NCBI GenBank assembly: GCA_963775445.1
Contig: CAVZIT010000004.1
Coordinates: 1,798,001-1,862,000 of the forward strand
Length of the DNA stretch: 64,000 nt
Reading direction: 5' to 3'
Source: Dokdonella_A sp963775445
GTDB taxonomy: Bacteria; Pseudomonadota; Gammaproteobacteria; Xanthomonadales; Rhodanobacteraceae
Shown here: positions 1 to 9,500 of the stretch, in pieces
Layout of the letters: each line of letters starts with the position of its first letter
Position numbering within the stretch: position 1 is the stretch's first letter
Translations under genes and position numbers: made by a program
Notes under the pieces: model-generated
Told to the model about the DNA's origin: nothing
Seen by the model: only the letters and a program-made list of their open reading frames with translations
Database searches by the model: none

Positions 1-293
1 AGCGAAATGCCGCCGACATCGTGGGTGGAATAGCGCACCGTGCACCCGCCATAACCGACTTCCATGTCCGGATGATGGTCTTCGCTGTTCGCGATCCAGG
101 CGACCGCGTTGACGAAGGCCATGGTGCGATAGAAATTCTTGAACTTGAATGTCTTGATTATCTCGGTCCCGTCGGCCGCGCGTTTCCAGTTCGGCAATAT
201 CGACAAGTAGCGTTCGACATCCGTGCTCGCCAGCGCATGCTCCTTGCCCTTGCGTGGTTCGCAGTGTTGCTGGCGCAATTGATCGAGTGTCAT
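1..293 (-). CDS. phhB: Pterin-4a-carbinolamine dehydratase (partial, 3' end outside window)
   Basis: The enzyme dehydrates 4a-hydroxytetrahydropterin, recycling the cofactor of phenylalanine hydroxylase; it is cytosolic. About 97 residues are visible from an ATG at 293-291, so only a short C-terminal tail lies beyond base 1. The family signature DHHPDMEVGYGGC is present near residues 72-84, with the paired histidines of the active site, followed by the VRYSTHD segment. The N-terminus MTLDQLRQQHCEP is typical for the family. It is divergent from nfuA, about 130 bases away. No phenylalanine hydroxylase gene is visible, but the gene runs off the window edge. Confidence 0.9.
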   Translation of the reverse strand, partial: MTLDQLRQQHCEPRKGKEHALASTDVERYLSILPNWKRAADGTEIIKTFKFKNFYRTMAFVNAVAWIANSEDHHPDMEVGYGGCTVRYSTHDVGGIS

Positions 294-422
294 GGATTGA
301 TTCCTTCACCGCGGAGCGCAAAGTATACGGCGCCCGCATGACCTGAGCCCGATTCAGGACTAGAATGGTCCAGTATTGAGCGCTGAGACCAACGAGTCCA
401 CCAACGACACCGGAAACCCGTG

Positions 423-1019
423 ATGATCAAGTTGTCCGAGCAGGCAAGCGAACACTTCAGCCGATTGATCGCCCAGCAGGGAATCGACGGCCTCGGCATC
501 CGCCTGCGCGCGGTCAATGGAGGCACGCCCTCGGGCGATTGCCAGATGGAGTTCTGCGAGCCAGCCGATCTCAAGGGCGACGAGTGGGAAGTCGAATGCG
601 AGGGCTTCTCGTTCTTCATCGATGCCGACAGCGTCGCGTTCCTCGATGGTGCAAACATCGATTTCGTCAAAAGCGCGACGGGTGGCGAGATGACCATTCG
701 CGCACCCGCGTTGCGCGGAACGCCGCCCGCTGAGGACGCGAGCGTGATCGAGCGCGTGCGTTACGTGATCGAGTCGGAGATCAACCCGCAACTCGCGTCA
801 CATGGCGGCAAGGTCGGGCTGCGCGAAGTCACCGCCGATGGCGTCGTCGTGCTGCAGTTCGGAGGCGGCTGCCATGGCTGCGGCATGGTCGATGTCACGT
901 TGCGCAACGGTGTCGAGCGCACCTTGCGCGATCGCATTCCGGAAGTCAGCGGCGTGCGTGACGCGACCGATCACGACAGCGGCCAGAATCCCTACATGCG
1001 TCGTCGAGCGAACGGCTGA
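423..1019 (+). CDS. nfuA: Fe/S biogenesis protein NfuA
   Basis: Carrier protein that assembles a 4Fe-4S cluster at a dimer interface and passes it to apo-enzymes, mainly under stress or iron limitation. It has 198 residues, the usual NfuA length. The N-terminal half is a degenerate A-type (IscA-like) domain. The C-terminal half is a NifU domain with the cluster-binding pair C150 and C153 in GGCHGCGMVDVTL. A GTG directly precedes the chosen ATG at 423, and the Shine-Dalgarno signal is weak. The gene stands alone and converges on the cytochrome genes downstream. Confidence 0.93.
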   Translation: MIKLSEQASEHFSRLIAQQGIDGLGIRLRAVNGGTPSGDCQMEFCEPADLKGDEWEVECEGFSFFIDADSVAFLDGANIDFVKSATGGEMTIRAPALRGTPPAEDASVIERVRYVIESEINPQLASHGGKVGLREVTADGVVVLQFGGGCHGCGMVDVTLRNGVERTLRDRIPEVSGVRDATDHDSGQNPYMRRRANG

Positions 1020-1057
1020 AGATCCGGTTCGGTTTAGGTGTTCGCGTTTCGCGCGGA

Positions 1058-1411
1058 CTATTCGCCTTGCAGATGGCCGTGCAGATCGGTGAGCTTGCCC
1101 GGCAAGCTTGAATAATAGGCCGCCAGGTTCTCGATATCCTGATCCGTCAATGCGTTCGCAAATGTGGCCATGATCGCATTCTGGCGGCGTCCGTCCTTGT
1201 ACTCGTGCAACGAGGTTGCGATGTAATTCGCGTACTGGCCAGCCAGGCGCGGGTACTGCGGATCGATGCCGGCATTGCCATCCTTGCCGTGACAGGCGAG
1301 GCACGTCGCCGACTTGGCCTGTCCCGCGCTCACATCGCCTTCGGCCATCGCGACGCTTGCAAGGCTCATTGCCGCCAATGCGAGCAGCGCGGAAATCGAA
1401 ACCTGTTTCAT
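1058..1411 (-). CDS. Monohaem cytochrome c (c4/c5-like), second of a tandem pair
   Basis: Small periplasmic electron carrier. From the ATG at 1411 a Sec signal peptide ending near SVAMA is followed by one haem site, CLACH, and the PRLAGQYANYI / EYKDGRR / LTDQDIENLAAYYSSL pattern seen in each half of cytochrome c4. The start at 1411 is preceded by an AGGA. An alternative ATG at 1438 would overlap the stop codon of the upstream cytochrome as ATGA, which would fit translational coupling. The partner protein is not identifiable from the context. Confidence 0.85.
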   Translation of the reverse strand: MKQVSISALLALAAMSLASVAMAEGDVSAGQAKSATCLACHGKDGNAGIDPQYPRLAGQYANYIATSLHEYKDGRRQNAIMATFANALTDQDIENLAAYYSSLPGKLTDLHGHLQGE

Positions 1412-1434
1412 GTGGCGAATCCTGCGGCGTGCGT

Positions 1435-1764
1435 TCATGGGGCAAGACTCGAAAGGAAGCTCGCGATATCGCGGATGTCCTCATCCGACAGGCTCTCACC
1501 CTGTGCGCGCATGGTCGGATGTGTTCGTCCGCCCTTCTTGTACTCGGTCAGGGCCTGCACGAGGTAGGTGTAGTTCTGCCCGCCAATGCGCGGCACATGG
1601 TAATCCGGATACGCGTTGTTCCAGCCCGTGATTCCGTGGCAGCCGCCGCAGGTATAGGCCTTGATCCTGCCGGCTGCGGCATCGCCCTTCGCGGGAGCGG
1701 CCAATGCTGCCGGCATCAGGACTGAAAACAATAGGGCACTGGCGAGAATCGGAACTCGTCTCAT
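1435..1764 (-). CDS. Monohaem cytochrome c (c4-like), first of a tandem pair
   Basis: Periplasmic electron carrier of about 109 residues. It has a signal peptide (MRRVPILASALLFSV... ending near ALAA), a single haem motif CGGCH, and the repeat pattern VPRIGGQNYTYL / EYKKGGRTHPTM / LSDEDIRDIASFLSSL, clearly paralogous to the next gene. The start at 1764 is chosen because the signal peptide begins there; the upstream in-frame extension has no protein-like character. The two genes are co-directional and touch each other, so they are probably co-transcribed and may act as a two-haem pair. Confidence 0.87.
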   Translation of the reverse strand: MRRVPILASALLFSVLMPAALAAPAKGDAAAGRIKAYTCGGCHGITGWNNAYPDYHVPRIGGQNYTYLVQALTEYKKGGRTHPTMRAQGESLSDEDIRDIASFLSSLAP

Positions 1765-1920
1765 CGTCGGTTTCTTTCCGGCTGACGGTTGGAATTGCAA
1801 ATCGGGGGGCACAAACGGCGAAAGTATAACGTGGAGGTGCGTGAAGGCGAACACGCAACCATTGCCTGCCGTCCAGCATCCAGTTGGGGACAGCTCCGTT
1901 CGGGTGACGCGTTGAGACAC

Positions 1921-1985
1921 TTGTAGGAGTTAGGTGATATAGTTTAGTATAACACTACGTCATCACATCACCGAGGCCACACGCC
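1921..1985 (+). promoter_or_regulatory. Candidate promoter/operator region of the RND efflux operon
   Basis: An AT-rich stretch in otherwise GC-rich DNA lies directly before the adaptor ATG. TTGTAG (1921-1926) and TAGTAT (1945-1950) are 18 bases apart and could be weak -35/-10 elements. GGTGAT (1933-1938) and ATCACC (1967-1972) form an outer inverted repeat around an imperfect inner one (TAGT...ACTA), as expected for a TetR- or MarR-type operator. No regulator gene is adjacent. This is a reading by eye only. Confidence 0.35.
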
Positions 1986-3179
1986 ATGTTGCAGCACCGC
2001 TTGTCATCCGTCCTTTCACGCGCTGCCGGCACCGCCATCGTCGCCGCCTTGCTGGGTGTCGCAGCCTTTCTTGGAGGCTGCAGCGGCGCCGGCAACGGAG
2101 ACGCGCAGGCGAAGGAGACGCAAGCGCCAAGCGCGATTCCGGTCGAAGTTGCTCCGGCAACCCGCCAGGCCGTTACGGCGAGTTACAGCGGCACCTCGAC
2201 GCTCGAAGCGCAGGATGAAGCCGATGTCGTGGCCAAGGCGGGCGGCATCCTCCAGAAAGTCCTGGCGGAAGAAGGGCAGCACGTCAGGAAAGGCGAGTTG
2301 CTCGCGAAGCTCGATGATGCGAGTGCGCGAAACGGGCTGGCGCAGGCGTCGGCCACCTTGCGCAAGTATCAGGCCAAGTTCGACCGCGCCGAGCGCGCCA
2401 TCAAGACCCACCTGATTCCGAAGGACGAATACGACCAGGACAAGTTCGACCTCGAAACCCAGCACGCAGTGGCCGAGGGCGCGGAGCTGCAGTTGTCGTA
2501 CACGCGCATCGTCGCGCCGATTTCCGGAGTGATCTCCAAGCGCATGGTCAAGCAGGGCAACCTGGTCCAGGCGAACCAGGGTGTGTTCCACATCGTCGAC
2601 ATGGATCCGCTGCTCGCCGTGTTGAACGTACCGGAACGCGATCTCAATACGCTCAAGCAGGGCCAGTCGGTGCAGATGCGCGTGGACGCGTTGCCCGGCA
2701 AGGAATTCACCGGCAAGGTTGCGCGCATCGCTCCCGTTGTCGACGCCGCGAGCGGAACGTTTCGCGTGACCTGCGAATTCAACGATGCGAGCGAGGTGCT
2801 GCGTCCGGGCATGTTCGGTCGCATCGATATCCGTTACGACGAACACCTCGATGCGTTGACCATTCCTCGCTCGGCGCTGATCGACGAGGACGGCGAAACC
2901 AGCGTGTACGTGATCGCGGTCAATCCGGCGAAGTCGGCGCCGAGTGAAAAATCGCCGGGTGACAAGAATCGCGGTGCGGCGGCCACGCATACGGCTGACA
3001 AGAATCCCGCGCAGATGCCCTCGTTGCTTGCGAGCCGGCGCGTCGTGAAGACCGGTTATGCCGATGGCGATCGCATCGAGATCCGCCATGGACTCAAGCG
3101 CGGCGATCGTGTGATCACGGTTGGGCGCAACGCGGTGCGCGACGGCGCGATCGTGCAGGTGCTGGAAAGCGGGCAATGA
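1986..3179 (+). CDS. RND efflux periplasmic adaptor lipoprotein
   Basis: Membrane fusion protein linking an inner-membrane RND pump to an outer-membrane channel. It has 397 residues. The N-terminus has a hydrophobic segment ending in the lipobox AFLGGC, so it is probably a lipoprotein. Biotinyl-lipoyl-like halves flank a helical hairpin (around residues 75-190; note VAKAGGILQKVLAEEGQHV and the matching IVAPISGVISKRMV), followed by beta-barrel and membrane-proximal domains. A low-complexity Lys/Pro/Ala insert at about residues 315-345 is unusual. It is followed after 49 bases by the first pump gene. No outer-membrane factor gene is in the operon. Confidence 0.9.
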   Translation: MLQHRLSSVLSRAAGTAIVAALLGVAAFLGGCSGAGNGDAQAKETQAPSAIPVEVAPATRQAVTASYSGTSTLEAQDEADVVAKAGGILQKVLAEEGQHVRKGELLAKLDDASARNGLAQASATLRKYQAKFDRAERAIKTHLIPKDEYDQDKFDLETQHAVAEGAELQLSYTRIVAPISGVISKRMVKQGNLVQANQGVFHIVDMDPLLAVLNVPERDLNTLKQGQSVQMRVDALPGKEFTGKVARIAPVVDAASGTFRVTCEFNDASEVLRPGMFGRIDIRYDEHLDALTIPRSALIDEDGETSVYVIAVNPAKSAPSEKSPGDKNRGAAATHTADKNPAQMPSLLASRRVVKTGYADGDRIEIRHGLKRGDRVITVGRNAVRDGAIVQVLESGQ

Positions 3180-3228
3180 AACCGTCCCGACGCACGAAGA
3201 TTCCCGACACGGAGGGGAGGCGACGTCG

Positions 3229-6200
3229 ATGAGCCTTGCCGAATTTGCCACACGCCGGCGCGTCACGGTCGGCATGGCGACCCTGACACTCGTGTTGTTC
3301 GGCTTGATCGCGCTGTCCGGCCTCAAGGTGAATCTGCTGCCGGACCTGTCGTACCCGACGCTGACCGTGCGCACCGAGTACGAGGGCGCGGCGCCGACCG
3401 AAATCGAGAACCTGATCAGCCAGCCGATCGAGGAGGCGCTCGGCGTGGTCAAGAACGTGCGCAAGATCCATTCGGTATCGCGGACCGGCCAATCGGACGT
3501 GATCCTCGAATTCGCGTGGGGGACGCCCATGGAACTTGCGAGCATGGAGGTGCGTGACAAGCTCGATGTGCTGCAGCTTCCGCTCGAAGCCAAGAAGCCG
3601 CTGCTGCTGCGGTTCAATCCGTCGACCGATCCGATAGTGCGCCTGGGGCTCACCAGCACGGTCGGTGCAGAACAGTTCGACGAGGCGCGGCTCAAGCAGT
3701 TGCGTCGATTCGCCGACGATGAATTGAAGAAACGACTCGATCCGATTTCGGGCGTCGCCGCGGTCAAGGTCGGCGGCGGTCTCGAGGACGAAGTGCAGGT
3801 CGATATCGACCAGCACAAGCTGGTGCGTCTCAACCTCGGTGTCGGCGACATCATCGATCGGCTCAAGCAGGAAAACGTCAACGTCTCGGCAGGGCGCATC
3901 GAAAGCGGCAGCGAGCGTTATCTGGTGCGTACCATCAACCAGTTTGCCAACCTCGGGCAAATGGGCGAAATGCTGATCAAGGTCGACCAGGGTGTTCCGA
4001 TAAGGCTCAAGGATGTCGCGACCATCCGTCAGGGCTACAAGGAACGCACCGGCATCGTGCGCATCGACGGTCACGAAGCCGTGGAACTCGCGGTGTACAA
4101 GGAAGGCGATGCGAACACCGTCGCGGTGGCGACGCGGGTGCGTGCCGCTCTCGAGAAGCTGAAATCGAGCCTGCCCGTCAACACCAAGCTCAGGGTCATA
4201 GACGATCAGGCGGTGTTCATCCAGAACGCACTGAGCGATGTGCGCACCGACGCGGTCATCGGTGGTCTGCTCGCGGTGCTGATGATCTTTTTCTTTCTCG
4301 GCCATGCCTGGAGCACGTTCATTATCGCGCTGTCCCTGCCGGTGTCGCTGATTGCGACGTTTTTCTTCATGGGCGAGTTCGGGCTCAGTCTCAACGTGAT
4401 GTCGCTCGGCGGTCTCGCGCTCGCGACCGGCATGGTGGTGGACGATTCGATCGTCGTACTCGAGAACATCGCACGCCTGCGCGAGGGCGGTGCGTCGATC
4501 CTCGAGGCAGCGATTCGAGGTGCGCGCGAAGTCGGCATGGCTGTGACGGCCTCGACGTTGACCACGGTCGCGGTGTTCTTCCCGCTGGTGTTCGTGCAGG
4601 GCATCGCTGGTCAGCTGTTTCGCGACCAGGCGCTGACGATCACGTTCGCGATGCTGATTTCGCTCGCCGTTGCGATGACGCTGATCCCGATGCTCGCATC
4701 ACTCAAGGGGCGTGCACCGCTCGCGTATCGCGACGAGCCGGCACCGGCAGTGAAAGCGCTGCCACGAAATCGCGTCCTTCGTGGAATCAGGCGTGCGACC
4801 GGCGCGGCTGGAGAAGGCTTGTTGCAGATTCTGCCGCGCGCGATCGGCGTGGCGATTGCGTTCGTTGCGCGCTGGATCGGGCGCATCGTCGGCGTGCCGT
4901 TGGGATTTGCGGGCCGCCGCGTGCGCGGAAGTTACGAACGCGCGGCACGCGGATTCCATCGCTTGCTGCCGACGCTCCTGGACCGCCCGTGGCTGGTTCT
5001 TGGCACCGCGACGCTCGCTTTCGCCGCGAGCCTCGCTCTGGTACCAACGCTCGGCATGGACCTGATTCCAAGCCTCGCGCAGGGCCGTTTCGAGACCACG
5101 ATCAAGCTGCCCCCGGGAACATCGCTGACCGAGACCGATGCGCTGGTGCGTCAGATCGAACAGCGTCATGCGAAAGACGGCGCCGTGGAATCGATCTATG
5201 GCGTATCGGGAACCGGCACACGGCTCGATGCCAATCCCACCGAATCGGGCGAAAACATCGCGCGTCTTTCGGTCGCCTTGAAGAACAATGCGGGCAGCCG
5301 CGCGGAGGCGACGGAAATGGACAGCCTTCGCCGCACCATCGCGACCAAACCGGACGCCGAGGCCAAGTTCGCACGGCCGGCGCTGTTCAGCCTGTCGACG
5401 CCGCTCGAGATCGAGGTCCGTGGATACGATCTCGATGCACTGTCCAGTGCGGGCCGCAAGCTGTCCGCACTCGTCGCAGCGTCGCCACGCTTCGCCGATG
5501 TCAAATCGACCGTGGCGGACGGCTATCCGGAAATCCAGATCCGCTTCGACCAGGATCGCGCCGCCGCGCTCGGCCTCAGCACGCGACAGATCGCCGACGC
5601 CGTCGTCGACAAGGTGCGTGGCCAGGTGGCCACGCGCTACAACTTTCGCGATCGGAAGATCGACGTGCTGGTGCGCGCACGTCCGACCGATCGCGCGAGC
5701 GTCGACGACATCCGCAACCTGATCGTGAATCCCAGCGCAGCCAAACCGGTGCGACTCGCATCGGTCGCCGAAGTCACCCGGACCGAGGGACCGAGCGAGA
5801 TTCATCGCGTCGATCAGGAACGGGTTGCGATCGTCTCGGCCAATCTGCGTTACGGCGATCTCGGTACGGCGGTGCGTGAATTGCAGCAGACGCTTGCGAC
5901 GCATCCGCTCGCCGCCGGCGTATCGGTCCACATCGGAGGGCAGAGCGAGGAACTCGATGCCTCGGTCAAGTCGCTGCTGTTCGCGCTCGGACTCGCGATT
6001 TTCCTCGTCTACCTGGTGATGGCTTCGCAATTCGAATCGCTGCTGCACCCGTTCGTGATCATGTTTTCGATCCCGCTGGCGCTGGTAGGAGCCGTACTGG
6101 CGCTGAAACTCACCGGAACGCCGATTTCGATCGTGGTTTTCATCGGGCTGATCATGCTTGCCGGTATCGTGGTCAAGAACGCGATCGTGCTGGTCGATCG

Positions 6201-6534
6201 CATCAATCGACTGCGCGAGGCCGGACACACCAAGCGCGAGGCAATCGTGCTCGGTGCGGAATCCCGATTGCGCCCGATCGTCATGACCACGCTTGCGACG
6301 TTGCTCGGGTTCCTGCCGCTCGCGATCGCCCTCGGTGATGGCGCCGAAGTACGTGCGCCGATGGCGATCACGGTGATCGGCGGTCTCGCCGTATCGACGC
6401 TGTTGACCTTGATCGTGATCCCGGTGCTCTACGAGCGGCTGGATCGCAAACCCGATGCGGTCTACCAGGCTCGCGCCGAGCGCAAGCACGCTGTGACCGA
6501 TCTCGACACGGCAGGGCAGGGTGCGATGCCATGA
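3229..6534 (+). CDS. RND efflux pump, inner-membrane subunit 1 (HAE1 type)
   Basis: Proton-driven drug/solute exporter with the 12-TM, two-porter-domain RND layout, 1101 residues. The proton-relay residues are intact: D405-D406 in GMVVDDSIVVLEN (TM4) and K983 in GIVVKNAIVLVD (TM10), with RLRPIVMT in TM11. The start at 3229 follows an excellent Shine-Dalgarno (GGAGGGGAGG, 3211-3220). The link between TM6 and TM7 (about residues 493-588) is much longer than usual and contains an extra hydrophobic stretch around LLQILPRAIGVAIAFVARW. It overlaps the next pump gene by ATGA, so the two are translationally coupled and probably form one mixed trimer. Confidence 0.93.
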   Translation: MSLAEFATRRRVTVGMATLTLVLFGLIALSGLKVNLLPDLSYPTLTVRTEYEGAAPTEIENLISQPIEEALGVVKNVRKIHSVSRTGQSDVILEFAWGTPMELASMEVRDKLDVLQLPLEAKKPLLLRFNPSTDPIVRLGLTSTVGAEQFDEARLKQLRRFADDELKKRLDPISGVAAVKVGGGLEDEVQVDIDQHKLVRLNLGVGDIIDRLKQENVNVSAGRIESGSERYLVRTINQFANLGQMGEMLIKVDQGVPIRLKDVATIRQGYKERTGIVRIDGHEAVELAVYKEGDANTVAVATRVRAALEKLKSSLPVNTKLRVIDDQAVFIQNALSDVRTDAVIGGLLAVLMIFFFLGHAWSTFIIALSLPVSLIATFFFMGEFGLSLNVMSLGGLALATGMVVDDSIVVLENIARLREGGASILEAAIRGAREVGMAVTASTLTTVAVFFPLVFVQGIAGQLFRDQALTITFAMLISLAVAMTLIPMLASLKGRAPLAYRDEPAPAVKALPRNRVLRGIRRATGAAGEGLLQILPRAIGVAIAFVARWIGRIVGVPLGFAGRRVRGSYERAARGFHRLLPTLLDRPWLVLGTATLAFAASLALVPTLGMDLIPSLAQGRFETTIKLPPGTSLTETDALVRQIEQRHAKDGAVESIYGVSGTGTRLDANPTESGENIARLSVALKNNAGSRAEATEMDSLRRTIATKPDAEAKFARPALFSLSTPLEIEVRGYDLDALSSAGRKLSALVAASPRFADVKSTVADGYPEIQIRFDQDRAAALGLSTRQIADAVVDKVRGQVATRYNFRDRKIDVLVRARPTDRASVDDIRNLIVNPSAAKPVRLASVAEVTRTEGPSEIHRVDQERVAIVSANLRYGDLGTAVRELQQTLATHPLAAGVSVHIGGQSEELDASVKSLLFALGLAIFLVYLVMASQFESLLHPFVIMFSIPLALVGAVLALKLTGTPISIVVFIGLIMLAGIVVKNAIVLVDRINRLREAGHTKREAIVLGAESRLRPIVMTTLATLLGFLPLAIALGDGAEVRAPMAITVIGGLAVSTLLTLIVIPVLYERLDRKPDAVYQARAERKHAVTDLDTAGQGAMP

Positions 6535-9500
6535 AGTCGGGCAGGGAGGGAAAAGGCTGGTCGTTGGCCGAGCTGAGTCTCAAGCGTCCGGTCACTGCGA
6601 TCATGTTCTTCGTCACGGTGACGCTTGTCGGCGTGATCGCGGCCGTGCGACTGCCGCTCGAATACTTCCCGGATATCGACGTGCCGTTCCTGCTTGTCGA
6701 CGTACCGTACCCCGGATCGACGCCCGCCGAAATCGAACGCACGCTGACAAGGCCGATCGAGGAGGCGTTGTCGACGCTGTCCGGTATCCAGCGCATGAGT
6801 TCGACTTCGCGCGCCGATGGCGTGCAGTTGTTCCTGCAGTTCAAATGGGGCCAGGACGTCGCGACCAAGGCGATCGAGGCACGCGACAAGATCGATGCGA
6901 TACGCGCGGAGCTGCCGTCCGACCTCAAGCGCTATTTCGTGCAGAAGTTCTCGACCGCGGATGATCCCGTGCTGCAGCTGCGAATCTCCAGCGATCGCGA
7001 TCTGTCCAATTCGTGGGACCTGATCGACCGCAAGTTGAAACGGCCGCTGGAACGCCTGCCCGGTGTCGCCAAGGTCGAGATCCAGGGTGTCGCGCCCCCG
7101 GAAGTCGAGATCGAACTCGCGTCGGATCGCGTCATCGCGCATGGCATCAGCCTCAACGACCTGGTCAAGCGCCTCCAGGCGGCGAATTTCTCGGTTGCTG
7201 CCGGCCAGATAGGGCAAGGCCGGATGCGCTATCGCGTGCAACCCAAAGGCGAATGGACCTCGCTCGATGACATCCGCAATTTCATCATCGACGACAGCGG
7301 ACTCAAGCTTGGCGATATCGCGAATGTCAGCCTCAAACCCTCGCGACTCGATTACGAGCGGCGCCTGGACATGCGCCCTGCTGTCGCAGTGGATATCTAC
7401 CGCGAACGCAGTGCCAACCTGGTCGATGTCGGCAAAGCGGTCCTGGCCGAAGTATCGCGCGCATCGACTGCGCCGGAGATGCATGGTCTGAAACTGTTCT
7501 TCCTGCAGAACCAGGCCAAGGGCGTCACCGATTCGCTCGGCGAACTCGGCAAGGCCGGCCTCATCGGCACGCTGCTTTCGGTGCTGGTGCTGTTTTTCTT
7601 TTTGCGCGACTGGCCGTCCACCCTGATGGTATCGCTGGCTATTCCGATCTGTTTCGTGATGACGCTCGGCTGCATGTATTTCTTCGGGATTTCGCTCAAC
7701 ATTCTGTCGATGATGGGGCTGTTGCTCGCAGTCGGCATGCTCGTCGACAACGCCGTCGTGGTGGTCGAAAGCATCTATCAGTATCGCGAGCGCCATCCCG
7801 ACAAGCCGTGGTACAGCGCAATCGAAGGCACGCGCGTGGTTGGTACCGCAATTACGGCGGGTACCCTGACCAGCATCATCGTGTTCCTGCCGAACGTATT
7901 CGGCGAGCGCAATCCGATCAGCATCTATCTCACCCAGGTCGCCGTGTCGATGGCGATCGCGCAACTCGCTTCGTGGCTGGTCGCGGTCAGCCTCATCCCG
8001 ATGCTCTCGGCGCGGCTGCCGCCACCACGTTTCATCGGCCGCGAAACCGCAATCACCCGCTTGCGAGTGCGCTATCGGCGCGTGATCGCCTGGACGCTTG
8101 TGCATCGTGGCTGGACGATGCTCGGCGTATTGGGTCTGCTCCTGCTGAGTTTCGTGCCGATCGGCGCAACCACCAAGGACATGTTTCCGGCTGGGGAGAC
8201 GCGTAATTTGCAGCTGCGCTACGACCTCAACGGCAGTTACCGGCTGAGTCAGCTGGAACACTCCATCGGTCGCGTGGAACGTTATCTGATTGCGCACAAG
8301 AAGGCATTCGAAATCGACATGGTCTACAGCTATTTCGATGAGAAGGGGCAAGCGCAGACCAATCTTCTACTGACCGACGACAAGCACGCCAAGCGGCCGG
8401 CCAGCGCGATCATGGAAGACATCCGCAAGGGTTTGCCCAAACTTGCGATCGGCAGCGTCGGATTCGAACGGCAGAAAAGCGGCGCCAGCGGCGAGGGGCT
8501 CAAGCTCTCGCTCATCGGCGATTCCACAGCGGAGCTGCGCGATTTGGCCCGCTCGGTGATTCCGGTGCTGAAGACGGTGCCCGGCCTGCGTGATGTGCGT
8601 CTCGACGAAGGGGCCGCCGACCGTGAGCTCGGCGTGCATGTCGATCGCGCGCGCGCGCGCGAGTTCGGATTCAGCGCCGACGATGTCGCGCAATATGTCG
8701 CCGTCGCGCTGCGCGGAGCAGCGCTCAAAGAGTTTCGCCATGGCGACGACGAGATTCCGGTGTGGCTGCGATTCCAGAACGCCGATACCCAGAGCATCGA
8801 CGATATCGGCCGTTACGACCTGCGCGCGCCGGACGGCAGACGGATTCCGTTGTTGACGATGGTCGACCTGCATACGCGCGATGCCGCCTCGGTAATCGAA
8901 CGTGAGAATCGGCAGACGTCGTTGCCGATTCAGGCCAACCTTGCCACGGGTACGACGATGGACGATGCGCGCAAGGGAATCGACAAGGCGATGAAATCAG
9001 TCACGTTGCCCGGCGGATATGGCTGGACTTACGGTACCAGCTTCCAGGAATCGGACGATGCGGGCCAGCGCATGGCATTCAATACGCTGATCGCGCTGGT
9101 GCTGGTGTACGTGGTCATGTGCGCGATGTTCGAATCGCTGATCTTTCCCGCAGCGATCATGGTCACGTTCGTCTTTTCGGTATTCGGCGTGTTCTGGCTG
9201 TTCTGGTTGACCGGTACGACGTTTTCGATCATGGCTTCCATCGGGGTTCTGATCCTGATGGGCGTGGTGGTCAACAACGGCATCGTCATGATCGTGCACA
9301 TCAATCAATTGCGCCATGGCGGAATGACGCGCAGCGACGCCTTGCGCGAAGGGAGCAGCGAGCGCCTGCGCCCGATCCTGATGACCATGGGGACCGCGAT
9401 TCTCGGCATGGTGCCGTTGTGCCTCGGCACGACGCAGCTCGGTGGCGACGGGCCTCCGTATTTCCCGATGGCGCGCGCCATCGCGGGGGGCCTCCTGTTC

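Noticed and set aside
4699..6489. 596-codon open frame antisense to RND subunit 1
   Set aside because: High-GC coding DNA commonly leaves long open antisense frames; the product is Arg/Asp/His-rich with no domain, and the sense strand is an unmistakable RND pump. Similar long frames opposite other genes were dropped for the same reason.
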